From a virus: a DNA stretch of 57,545 nucleotides. The position numbers and the translations under genes are program-made. How positions within the stretch are numbered: the stretch's first letter is position 1; the number at the start of each line of letters is the position of its first letter. The notes under the pieces were generated by a model. It was not told the origin of the DNA and ran no database searches. It saw only the letters and a list, made by a program, of their open reading frames with translations. Positions 1 through 7,269 of the stretch are shown here, piece by piece. The stretch spans positions 1-57,545 of IMG/VR virus record IMGVR_UViG_3300010413_000035; one strand, 5' to 3'.

Positions 1-47
1 AAAGATTAAATTTTAAAAAAGAAGTCGCAGCATTTTATAACAGTTAA
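1..47 (+). CDS. 3' end of the repeat-containing early protein (complete copy at 56747-57448)
   Basis: This is the last 14-15 codons of the gene complete at the other end of the window, present because of the terminal overlap. The reading frame ends with TAA at 45-47. It is not a separate gene. Confidence 0.9.
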   Translation, partial: RLNFKKEVAAFYNS

Positions 48-70
48 AGGGGGGAAATTAAAACCCCTTT
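46..70 (+). terminator. hairpin after the early repeat-protein gene
   Basis: AAAGGGG and CCCCTTT arms (46-52 and 64-70) with an 11-base loop. The following T-tract is interrupted by A and CCC, so this may be a weak terminator or a 3'-end stabilising hairpin. The same hairpin appears at 57447-57471. Confidence 0.5.
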
Positions 71-140
71 ATCCCTTAAATAATAATTGAAACGTGGCTA
101 TATTTTGTCACATTATAAAAATTTGAAAGGATGATAAAAA

Positions 141-395
141 TTGGCAAAACTAAAAAAAATAAAAGAATTAATTTCTTTCAATCGTAACAAAGAAGATAAC
201 TGGGAGTTGATGGATGAGGCTACAAAAAATAAATTTAAACAAAAAACAATTGAAAGTTTATTATATTTGGGATATGAGTGGCTCTTTGATATTGAAATAG
301 AAGAAACTGAAAAAGGAGCAGAAGTAACTATTAAAACATTAAATGATATGAAAATATTTGATGAAAATGGCAATCAAATTAAAATGATTTTATAA
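141..395 (+). CDS. small hypothetical early protein, TTG start
   Basis: 84 residues, not recognised. The start is TTG at 141: it sits at the usual distance from GAAAGGATGATAAAA, a ribosome binding site seen before many ATG-started genes here. The protein is charged, with a basic N-terminus (residues 1-15) and a Glu-rich middle (about 50-60). No signal peptide or membrane segment is visible. Across the circle junction it follows the early gene at 56747-57448, so it probably belongs to the last early operon. The Lys/Glu balance and soluble character fit the many small host-takeover proteins of phage early regions, but no function can be assigned. Confidence 0.75.
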   Translation: MAKLKKIKELISFNRNKEDNWELMDEATKNKFKQKTIESLLYLGYEWLFDIEIEETEKGAEVTIKTLNDMKIFDENGNQIKMIL

Positions 396-415
396 GAACT
401 GGAGCTGGTGCTGAA

Positions 416-772
416 ATGGAAAATATAAGAGATGAATTGGAAGAAGAAACAAAAGATTTTTTTAAATATATAGTTCCATTAGATAAAGAAGTTAGACGAA
501 ATGTTTATTCTAGTTATTTACATTATATTTCAATATTAAAAAATAAAACCTGTTGCAGTTATGATAATATGATAATGTTTGACTATGAAGTTAAAAAGAA
601 TATAACAAGGAATTTTTATAAAGCAATGAATGGAGTGGGGATATCAATAGAAAAATATGTGTTCCTAGAATTAAATATTATATATTCCATAGGGGGGTAT
701 AAATTTAAATTTACTAGATGGGACTTGGGCAAAGAAGAAGAGGCACAGGATGAAGTTTGCAAAGTAGATTAA
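416..772 (+). CDS. hypothetical early protein, 118 aa
   Basis: Not recognised. The N-terminus is acidic (residues 1-15, rich in Glu). A helical middle contains Cys46 and Cys47, and the C-terminal tail is acidic (about residues 107-118). GGAG lies about 11 bases upstream of the ATG. It is the last gene before a clear intrinsic terminator at 778-812 and probably shares a transcript with the gene at 141-395. No membrane segment is seen. Confidence 0.75.
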   Translation: MENIRDELEEETKDFFKYIVPLDKEVRRNVYSSYLHYISILKNKTCCSYDNMIMFDYEVKKNITRNFYKAMNGVGISIEKYVFLELNIIYSIGGYKFKFTRWDLGKEEEAQDEVCKVD

Positions 773-777
773 ATAAT

Positions 778-812
778 AAAAAGGTTAGATTTTTTCTAAT
801 CTTTTTTATTTA
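778..812 (+). terminator. intrinsic terminator
   Basis: Stem AGGTTAGA/TCTAATCT with one G-T pair, flanked by A- and T-tracts. It closes the 141-772 transcript and lies directly upstream of an early promoter cassette. Confidence 0.85.
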
Positions 813-824
813 TTTTTAAAAAAA

Positions 825-889
825 GTGTTGCAATGTAGCACGCTTGGAGTTATAATAGTATTAGAGGTTGAGGAAAACCTACTATATTA
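825..889 (+). promoter_or_regulatory. early promoter cassette with 17-bp palindromic operator and leader hairpin
   Basis: TTGCAA (828-833), 17-bp spacer, TATAAT (851-856). The -35 lies inside GTGTTGCAATGTAGCAC (825-841), the clearest single-site version of the recurring operator. The predicted start is near 863. The leader then forms AGGTT/AACCT, like the copy at 54403-54465. An A/T-rich upstream stretch (TTATTTTTAAAAAA) precedes it, as in the other cassettes. Confidence 0.88.
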
Positions 890-909
890 TTATTAAGGGA
901 GATATGACT

Positions 910-1497
910 ATGACTATTAAATGTATTAAGACTTTATTTGAAAGATTGCAAAGAGAAACTGTAAAAAAAATAGAGGCTGGAACTTTGACAAATGAAGAAT
1001 TTGGACAAATGATGAAAGATTTATTTTATTTTATAAGTTTAGTTAGACCAGGAAAAACAATTGAAAAAGTAAAAGAAAGAATTTTAAAATATGAAGATAA
1101 AATAAATTTAGAATTAGCAGAAGTTAAAAAAGCAACTTTAGTAAATTTTGAAAATGATATATATAAAGTTGAAGGAAAAGAAAATTTAACAATAGTAAAA
1201 ATTTCTGAAACAACTACAGCTATTTTTAAAAAATTTGAATGGGGTACTTATTCAATGCACTTTGCAAGTATTGCAGAAGTAAAAGAAAATTTAACTTTAA
1301 AAGCAACTTCAATTAGTAGGGAAAAATTTTTAATAGAAGAGAATAGTTTAACTCACTTAAGAAGAATTAAACAAAAAATTGCAAAAGAAGAATTAAAAAA
1401 TATAAAAGTTGAAAATATAGATATTAATAAAATTCGTAAATTACAAAATGAAAATCCTGCAACTATTAGAATGATGAATAGACCAAATTATTTATAA
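910..1497 (+). CDS. hypothetical early protein, 195 aa
   Basis: First gene behind the operator-bearing promoter at 828-856. The frame is open from 868, but AAGGGAG at 895-901 is correctly spaced only for the ATG at 910, since 904 is just two bases away. The protein is Lys/Glu-rich and soluble. Its centre (about residues 75-130, with WGTYSMHFASI) looks beta-rich, and the C-terminus has basic helices. The central segment loosely resembles the 114-aa early protein at 54491-54835, whose promoter and leader are nearly identical, so the two may be diverged paralogues. No function assigned. Confidence 0.8.
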   Translation: MTIKCIKTLFERLQRETVKKIEAGTLTNEEFGQMMKDLFYFISLVRPGKTIEKVKERILKYEDKINLELAEVKKATLVNFENDIYKVEGKENLTIVKISETTTAIFKKFEWGTYSMHFASIAEVKENLTLKATSISREKFLIEENSLTHLRRIKQKIAKEELKNIKVENIDINKIRKLQNENPATIRMMNRPNYL

Positions 1498-1552
1498 AAA
1501 CTAGGGGGATTAATTCCCCCAACAAATTTAAATTTGAAAGGAAGATATTAAA

Positions 1553-1942
1553 ATGTTACCGTTTGAAGATAGAACTTTAGAAATTAGGGTAAATGACAAA
1601 ACTTACAAAACAGAGGATTATAAATTTATTACTTTGGAAAATGATAAAAAAATGGATATAGAAGATATTTTAAACTGGCAAGTAAGAAAAATATATTCAC
1701 CAGTTACAAATAAAACTTATGAACAAATTAATTTTAATTATTTTGAAAATAAAGCAATTCCAGAAAAAGAAAATACAAGAATTAAAATTAAAATTTCCTT
1801 ACATGAGAATTTTACAGAAGGGGATATATATTTTGTAGAATATGACTCCGATTTAGGTTTTAATATTAAAGATGATAAAGGGTCATATTGGTGGATAGAA
1901 GACATCCAAGAATCATCAAAAATACATTATGAAATATTGTAA
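1553..1942 (+). CDS. hypothetical early protein, 129 aa
   Basis: Not recognised. It begins at an ATG behind GAAAGGAAGATATTAAA. The predicted structure is mostly beta (EIRVNDKTYKTEDYKFITL near the N-terminus), with a Trp pair near residue 114. It is acidic, with no membrane segment. It lies 55 bases after the 910-1497 gene in the same operon. Confidence 0.75.
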   Translation: MLPFEDRTLEIRVNDKTYKTEDYKFITLENDKKMDIEDILNWQVRKIYSPVTNKTYEQINFNYFENKAIPEKENTRIKIKISLHENFTEGDIYFVEYDSDLGFNIKDDKGSYWWIEDIQESSKIHYEIL

Positions 1943-1976
1943 TAAATAAATATATAAATATTAGGAGGATAATAAA

Positions 1977-2525
1977 ATGTTAATACCATATAATGTGATA
2001 CAAATAGGGAAAAAAGAAGAAATAACAGAAATTAGAATTGAATTCCCAGGTTATAAGTTATCAAATATTATAAATGAATTTGTTAATATTTGTGAGGGTA
2101 AATTGCAAAATTTAGGTCAAAATCTTGAAATAAGAAATTATGAGGATAAAATTGCAATTTATAAAGGGGATATAATGATAAATTTCAAAAGTTTTTTATA
2201 TGAATTAATGGGATTTTATTTAAATTCATTAGAAATCGAATTATCTAATATTTTTAAAGTTTTAATGTTTGGGGAGTTATATAAAGGAAATTCAACTTTT
2301 GAAATAACTATAATTTTGAAAACCAATACAAAGTATTTAAATAATATTATTGAAATTATTTTAAATAACTTAATGAAACAAGAGTACTATAAATTTATAC
2401 TTGATAGTTATGAGCCAGAATATTTAAGTTATTTTCAATATATATACTTTTATGGAAAAAGTCAAAATAAATATTTAAATACTTGGTTTGAAGAATATAT
2501 AAATAAAAATTGTGATTGTGAATAA
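1977..2525 (+). CDS. hypothetical early protein, 182 aa
   Basis: Not recognised. Strong ribosome binding site (TTAGGAGGATAATAAA) before the ATG. It is rich in Ile, Asn, Tyr and Leu, and ends in an acidic Cys-Asp-Cys-Glu tail. Alternating hydrophobic segments suggest a globular alpha/beta protein. Same operon as the genes at 910 and 1553. Confidence 0.75.
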   Translation: MLIPYNVIQIGKKEEITEIRIEFPGYKLSNIINEFVNICEGKLQNLGQNLEIRNYEDKIAIYKGDIMINFKSFLYELMGFYLNSLEIELSNIFKVLMFGELYKGNSTFEITIILKTNTKYLNNIIEIILNNLMKQEYYKFILDSYEPEYLSYFQYIYFYGKSQNKYLNTWFEEYINKNCDCE

Positions 2526-2563
2526 TTCACTTAAAAGAAAATAAAGAAAGTGAGGATAAAAAA

Positions 2564-2725
2564 ATGTCAAAGACTGCTGAAGAAGTAAAAGAAGAAGTTT
2601 TAAAAAGCTTAGTTAATAAAAATATTGGGGTATCTTCTAAAGTAACAACAACAATAATTAAGGACGGCTCGAAACCTGAGCCTCCTAATGAAGATACAAA
2701 TAAAAATAACAAATGGTTTTTGTAA
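2564..2725 (+). CDS. small hypothetical protein, 53 aa
   Basis: A short frame starting MSKTAEEVKEEV, 53 codons, with GTGAGGATAAAAAA before the ATG. It has a helical N-terminal half and a flexible tail rich in Pro, Asn and Lys. Spacing to both neighbours and the good ribosome binding site support a real gene. Function unknown. Confidence 0.65.
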   Translation: MSKTAEEVKEEVLKSLVNKNIGVSSKVTTTIIKDGSKPEPPNEDTNKNNKWFL

Positions 2726-2753
2726 AATAAAAAAATACTTGGAGGATAATAAA

Positions 2754-3074
2754 ATGAAAGATGAAGTTAAATCAATTGTAAAAAGAAATATATCTGGAAT
2801 AATAGTAAAACATAAACTGGAAAATGATTTTATTAAATTATTAAAAACACAGGATTTTGAAGACTTTATATTAAGTTTACCTTTTGAGGATTTTGAAGAA
2901 GAGTATAATATTAGTAAAGAAGAAGTTATAAAATTTATAAAAGATAAATCAATTGAAAATTTATTAATTAGTTTTTCTAATGAATTAGTAAATAACAAAC
3001 CTTTTGACGAAAATTTCGCAATGGCACATTATTGTTTATGTCAAAAGTTATTATTAAGAAAAAGTTTAAATTAA
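2754..3074 (+). CDS. hypothetical protein, 106 aa
   Basis: Starts at the ATG behind CTTGGAGGATAATAAA. The open frame extends upstream to 2688 but has no ribosome binding site there and would overlap the preceding gene. Mostly helical and charged, with repeated Glu-Asp clusters around residues 40-60. Last gene of the operon, followed by the terminator at 3091-3124. Not recognised. Confidence 0.75.
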   Translation: MKDEVKSIVKRNISGIIVKHKLENDFIKLLKTQDFEDFILSLPFEDFEEEYNISKEEVIKFIKDKSIENLLISFSNELVNNKPFDENFAMAHYCLCQKLLLRKSLN

Positions 3075-3090
3075 ATAAAAATCAATAGAA

Positions 3091-3124
3091 AGAAGAGCCA
3101 AAAATAAAAGGCTCTTTTTTTTTG
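3091..3124 (+). terminator. intrinsic terminator, GAGCC family
   Basis: AAGAGCC/GGCTCTT stem with a 10-base A-rich loop, then nine T. The same GAGCC...GGCTC core recurs in terminators at 10964, 11575, 18895 and 44778. It separates the early operon from the late (head) operon. Confidence 0.92.
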
Positions 3125-3135
3125 TACTTTTTAAA

Positions 3136-3164
3136 TTGACTAATATATTTCTATATACTATAAT
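3136..3164 (+). promoter_or_regulatory. promoter of the terminase/head operon
   Basis: TTGACT (3136-3141), 17-bp spacer, TATAAT (3159-3164). It lacks the GTAGCAC operator of the early promoters, in keeping with different control of the morphogenesis genes. Confidence 0.8.
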
Positions 3165-3190
3165 TTAGGAAAAAAGAGAGTTGGTTTTAA

Positions 3191-3523
3191 ATGAAATATT
3201 TTAGTCGTAGAACAGTTAATAATGACAAAAAAGCTTTTCAAATGATAAAATTATTAATTGAAAATGATAAACTAACAACAACTCAACTATCTAATTTACT
3301 TGATATTTCTTCAAGGCAAATTTCAAATTACAAAAGATATATAAATGATTGCTTGGGAATAAAAATAAATGTAACTTTAGGGAATCAAGGAGGCTATTCA
3401 ATAGAATCAAGAAAATTGAATAGTAAAGAAATATCTTTTTTAAGAGATAAGCTACCAACAAAATTATTTAATAAAATCAATCATATAAATAAACTTAGTA
3501 TTTTATTTGAGGAGGATTCATAA
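3191..3523 (+). CDS. winged helix-turn-helix regulator (DeoR/HTH_11-like)
   Basis: 110 residues. Residues about 30-72 read as a winged HTH: LTTTQLSNLLDISSRQISNY forms the helix-turn-helix and GNQGGYSI the wing, as in HTH_11/DeoR N-terminal domains. No sensor domain follows, only about 30 residues ending acidic. It is the first gene of the head operon and ends one base before the methyltransferase start, with the methyltransferase ribosome binding site inside its 3' end. Position and size suggest a transcription factor for late genes or an autoregulator; this is inferred. The DNA-binding fold is fairly secure. Confidence 0.75.
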   Translation: MKYFSRRTVNNDKKAFQMIKLLIENDKLTTTQLSNLLDISSRQISNYKRYINDCLGIKINVTLGNQGGYSIESRKLNSKEISFLRDKLPTKLFNKINHINKLSILFEEDS

Positions 3524-3524
3524 A

Positions 3525-4787
3525 ATGGAATTACAAAAAATAAAAATTAAAGATTTGAAAAATGCAAAATATAACCCTAGAAAAAAATTAAAGCCAGAGG
3601 ATGAAGAATTCCAAAATATAAAAAAATCAATTGAAACTTTTGGATATGTTGAGCCTGTTATAGTAAACAAAAAAGATAATACAATAATTGGAGGACATCA
3701 AAGGGTCGCTGTTATGAGCGATTTAGGGCTAAAAGAAATTAAGTGCTGTATGGTTGATATAGATAAGGAAAAAGAAAAGGCTCTAAACATTGCACTTAAT
3801 AAAATAACTGGGGAATGGGATTTTAAAAAATTAACTAGTTTATTAGATGAAATTAAAATTGATAGTGATGATAATTTTTTTGCAACTGGTTTTAATGAAG
3901 AAGAATTTATTAATTTAAATGAAGAATATGGAACTAAAGAAAAATCAAAAAGTAATGATATAGAAGTTCAAGAAGATAATTTTAATGTTGAAAAAGAAGC
4001 TGAGAAAATTGAAGAAGCAACAGCCAAATTAGGCGATTTATATAAATTGGGAAAACATTTTTTATTATGTGGAGATGCTACAAGTCCAGAAGATGTGAAA
4101 AAATTACTTAATGGAGTCGAGCCGACACTTATGGTAACTGATCCCCCTTACGGTGTAAACTATGACCCAGAATGGAGACAGCAAGACCATTTTGGAATAG
4201 GGAAAAGGTCGACTGGTAAGGTAAAAAATGATGACATTGTTGACTGGAGTAGTGCTTATAATTTATTCCCAGGTGATGTTGCTTATGTTTGGCACGCTGG
4301 GAAGTATACCCACAAAGTAGCTCAAAGTTTAGAAGATTCTAATTTCCAATTAATTACTCAGATAATTTGGGTAAAACAACATTTTGCAATATCAAGGGGA
4401 GATATACATTGGCAACATGAGCCATGTTGGTATGTTTGTAAAAAAGGTAAAACCCATAACTGGCAAGGAGCGAGAAATATTTCTAGTACTTGGAATATAA
4501 AAAATAATAATGCTTTTGGGAATTCAGCCAATAAAGAGCAGACATATGGACATGGAACTCAAAAACCTATTGAATGCATGTTAAGACCTATTATCAATAA
4601 TACATCGGTCGGACAGTGTGTATATGATTGTTTTGGTGGAGCTGGTACTACATTAATCGCAGCTGAACAAAGTGGTCGAGTTTGTTATATGATGGAATTA
4701 GACCCAGTTTATATTGATTGTATTATTAAAAGATTTGAAGACTTTACTGGTGAAAAAGCAAAGTTAATATCTGGAGTTGATACCTAA
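3525..4787 (+). CDS. ParB-like domain fused to DNA adenine/cytosine-N4 methyltransferase
   Basis: 420 residues starting at the ATG behind GAGGAGGATTCATAAA. The N-terminal 90 or so residues are a ParB/Srx-like domain (NPR near 17-19, GGHQR near 56-60). The C-terminal half is an N6-A/N4-C methyltransferase: DPPYG at about 206-210 (motif IV) and D-C-FGGAGTT at about 368-376 (SAM-binding motif I). The order DPPY then FxGxG is that of beta-class enzymes. ParB-methyltransferase fusions are common next to phage terminases. They probably methylate phage DNA, either to evade restriction or to mark packaging sites. The stop codon overlaps the start of the terminase small subunit (TAATG). Confidence 0.92.
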   Translation: MELQKIKIKDLKNAKYNPRKKLKPEDEEFQNIKKSIETFGYVEPVIVNKKDNTIIGGHQRVAVMSDLGLKEIKCCMVDIDKEKEKALNIALNKITGEWDFKKLTSLLDEIKIDSDDNFFATGFNEEEFINLNEEYGTKEKSKSNDIEVQEDNFNVEKEAEKIEEATAKLGDLYKLGKHFLLCGDATSPEDVKKLLNGVEPTLMVTDPPYGVNYDPEWRQQDHFGIGKRSTGKVKNDDIVDWSSAYNLFPGDVAYVWHAGKYTHKVAQSLEDSNFQLITQIIWVKQHFAISRGDIHWQHEPCWYVCKKGKTHNWQGARNISSTWNIKNNNAFGNSANKEQTYGHGTQKPIECMLRPIINNTSVGQCVYDCFGGAGTTLIAAEQSGRVCYMMELDPVYIDCIIKRFEDFTGEKAKLISGVDT

Positions 4788-5380
4788 TGTCAAACCCTTG
4801 TAAATACTTTTCACATGTTGAGCCATATTTAAAAGAAATAAAAGCTTTGAGGCAAAAAGGGGAGTCCGAGCGAAATATAGCAAAAAAAATAAATATTTCG
4901 TGGGCGTCGTTCTCAAGATATAAAAATCAATTTCCAGAATTTGAACAGGTTTTAAAAGAATCAAAAGAACTATTAGTGGCTGAACTAAAAACAAGTGTTT
5001 GGAAGGAGGCAATGGGCTATTATGTAGAAGAGCAAACCAAAGAACTGGAAGAAACATTTATATATGGGGCAGACGGGACTAAAATTGTAACAGGTGGCAA
5101 AGAAAAAAAGAAAATAGTTAAAAAATATCAAAGGGGTAACTCAGCATTATTGATATACGCTTTATGTAATTTAATTCCAAATGAATTCCAAAGAGTTGAC
5201 AAAGAGGCGATTGATGAATTGAAAGAAGAATTAATTAAAAATGCCTCAAAAGATATTATTACAGATAATAGAATTAAAAATGCTTTTGATTGTTTGTATG
5301 GGGAGGCTATTAATAAAAAAAATGAAGCTTTGAAAAAACTTGAAGAAGCTGAGAAGGGGGAAAATAAAAAAGATGAATGA
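4787..5380 (+). CDS. terS: terminase small subunit-like DNA-binding protein
   Basis: 197 residues. The N-terminal HTH is visible (residues about 15-50: EIKALRQKGESERNIAKKIN...SFSRYKNQFPEF), typical of phage small terminases. It is followed by a charged helical region. The gene is translationally coupled to the methyltransferase (TAATG) and lies two genes upstream of the large subunit. Assigned by HTH type, size and position. It would recognise phage DNA and recruit the large subunit. Confidence 0.75.
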   Translation: MSNPCKYFSHVEPYLKEIKALRQKGESERNIAKKINISWASFSRYKNQFPEFEQVLKESKELLVAELKTSVWKEAMGYYVEEQTKELEETFIYGADGTKIVTGGKEKKKIVKKYQRGNSALLIYALCNLIPNEFQRVDKEAIDELKEELIKNASKDIITDNRIKNAFDCLYGEAINKKNEALKKLEEAEKGENKKDE

Positions 5381-5744
5381 TTTTTTAAAATTTATTAAAA
5401 CAATTTATAATTTTAATAATGACCTTGATAAAGTTTTTGAATTAGAAGGGTTAAATAATACACATGAGTCTTTATTAAGGGAATTTCAAAAAATAGAAAA
5501 TGATAAACTAGCTGAAAATATAAATGATGATTTATTAAATGAAAATTTAACAATTGATGATTTGTTAATATTATATGGAACTAATTATTTTGAAGAAAAT
5601 AATATTAATACAATTAATTATACATCTAGAGCCAGTGGGAAAAATCCTTTTTTATATTTGCCTAACATTCCCTTAAAAGAAGATACTTTTAAATATCAAA
5701 ATTTCAAAGGTGAAGTTAAAACAATTTGGAGTGGTATAAAATAA
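5373..5744 (+). CDS. small hypothetical protein between terminase subunits
   Basis: 123 residues. The start chosen is the ATG at 5373, eight bases inside the end of terS, with AAGGGGG about 12 bases upstream. The open frame extends to 5340 without support. Acidic, Asn/Leu-rich helical N-terminus; the C-terminal part (SRASGKNPFLYLPNIPLKED) has a conserved look, as if it contacts the terminase or portal. It ends directly against the large terminase start. Not recognised. Confidence 0.7.
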   Translation: MNDFLKFIKTIYNFNNDLDKVFELEGLNNTHESLLREFQKIENDKLAENINDDLLNENLTIDDLLILYGTNYFEENNINTINYTSRASGKNPFLYLPNIPLKEDTFKYQNFKGEVKTIWSGIK

Positions 5745-7241
5745 ATGTTAACAAATGTGGTTGATATTGGAGAATCCCCAATCGGAAAAGCACCAAGGAC
5801 TAAAGAACATCTAGCAACTTATTGTGCAGTATATTTAAATAATAGATTTCCTTTTCCTTCAAGCGACAATCCTTATTGTATAGAAAACGACCACCAGTCC
5901 CCGTTTGATGCAATTTGGTCAGCTTATGCAGAAGACGACCCAATGTCAATCTGGTATGCTATGAGGGGGTCGGGGAAAACTTATAATTTATCAATTCTTG
6001 CCTGGCTTGAATCTACTTTTAAACCAAAATGTAAAACGACAGTTTTAGGTGGGTCGCTAGAACAAAGTACAAAAGCAGTGGCATATTTAAATTTTTTATG
6101 GGACTTTTGGGGGTCTATTTGCTCCGATAAAGAAATGAAAGCAAATATCGCAAATATTAAAAAAAAGGATTTACTTGTAAATGGAGCTGTAGCTGGAAGA
6201 GGTTTTAAATTAACAAATGGCTCAGAAGTTCAAGCACTAGCTGCCAGTCCGAAATCTGTAAGGGGTCCTCATCCTCAAAAGTTGCGATTGGATGAATTGG
6301 ACGAAATGGACGAATTTATTTATAATTCAGCAATGGGTCAACCAAAAGCAAACTTTGGAATAAAAGACAACATTGTTATTAGTTCGACTCTACACCACGC
6401 ATTTGGTCTAATGACAAAAGTAATTGACGAAAGAGAAAGAACTGGAGCAAAACTTTTTCAATGGTGTGTTTATGATGTTACTGAGCCTTTTGGATTTTGG
6501 GCAATTGATGAAATCGCAAGAAGAAAACAACAAATTCCAGAAGAAATGTGGGAATCGGAATATTTATTAAAAAGACCCCAGGTTGGGGATGCAATTTATG
6601 ATTTTATGGTAGTTGATAAAGCTTATAGAAGAGGATTTAATATTGATTATGAAAAAGAAATTTTAACTCAAGGGGGAATCGACTGGGGTTATAATTGCAC
6701 CGTTTTACATGTAGTCCAGGACTGGGGATATAAATTTACCGTTCCAAAGTCTATATCATGGGAGTATATGGAATTAACTGACCGTTGTGATGAGATTATA
6801 GAATATTGTAGAAAGTATAATATAAAAACTTTGTTTTGTGATTCTAACCCAAAGGATGCAAATATAACTTTATATAAAAAAATAAAAGAAATGAATTTAG
6901 AAATTAAAGTAATTCCAATACAATTTAATGTATGGAAGGATGTCGGAATTAGTGTTATTAGATATTTATTGCATAAAAATTTACTTGATATAAAAGATAA
7001 AATTTTTAAAGATAAACTCCAACAATACCATTATAAAAACGTTGAATTAGAAATTATCGCAAAAGAAGATGATCATTTTCCAGATGCGTTTTGTAGTTGG
7101 GCTGCGACCCGATGGCAAATACTAGGGAAAACGTTATATAATTATGAAAAATATCTAAAAAAAGAATTAAAAACAGTTGAAGAAATAGAGGATAAAATGA
7201 AAAAAAGAATTAATGCAAGAAGAGCAGTCAAGAATTTATAA
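5745..7241 (+). CDS. terL: terminase large subunit (ATPase-nuclease)
   Basis: 498 residues, the usual size. Packaging motor that pumps and cuts DNA at the portal. The Walker A variant MRGSGKT is at residues 73-79 and Walker B LRLDE at 180-184. The C-terminal RNase H-like nuclease has acidic residues at D313 (GGIDWGYN), D366 (FCDSN) and D447 (FPDAF). It starts immediately after the preceding stop. All key residues are present, so it should be active. Confidence 0.95.
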   Translation: MLTNVVDIGESPIGKAPRTKEHLATYCAVYLNNRFPFPSSDNPYCIENDHQSPFDAIWSAYAEDDPMSIWYAMRGSGKTYNLSILAWLESTFKPKCKTTVLGGSLEQSTKAVAYLNFLWDFWGSICSDKEMKANIANIKKKDLLVNGAVAGRGFKLTNGSEVQALAASPKSVRGPHPQKLRLDELDEMDEFIYNSAMGQPKANFGIKDNIVISSTLHHAFGLMTKVIDERERTGAKLFQWCVYDVTEPFGFWAIDEIARRKQQIPEEMWESEYLLKRPQVGDAIYDFMVVDKAYRRGFNIDYEKEILTQGGIDWGYNCTVLHVVQDWGYKFTVPKSISWEYMELTDRCDEIIEYCRKYNIKTLFCDSNPKDANITLYKKIKEMNLEIKVIPIQFNVWKDVGISVIRYLLHKNLLDIKDKIFKDKLQQYHYKNVELEIIAKEDDHFPDAFCSWAATRWQILGKTLYNYEKYLKKELKTVEEIEDKMKKRINARRAVKNL

Positions 7242-7269
7242 TATAATAAAATAAAAGGAGTGATTTTAA

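Larger units (their letters stand above)
1..144. repeat. 144-bp terminal direct repeat (left copy)
   Basis: These bases are identical to 57402-57545. The repeat begins inside the 3' end of one gene and stops four bases into the start of the next, so it respects no gene boundary. That is what the overlap left at the ends of a closed circular assembly looks like. A physical terminal repeat of the virion DNA is possible but less likely at this length and position. Confidence 0.95.

Noticed and set aside
868-909. Upstream TTG/ATG starts for the 195-aa early protein
   Set aside because: The upstream codons lie in the conserved leader hairpin or too close to AAGGGAG. Only 910 has correct spacing.
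3525-4787. ParB-like domain as evidence for plasmid partitioning
   Set aside because: The domain is fused to a methyltransferase next to the terminase, a common phage arrangement. No ParA is present.
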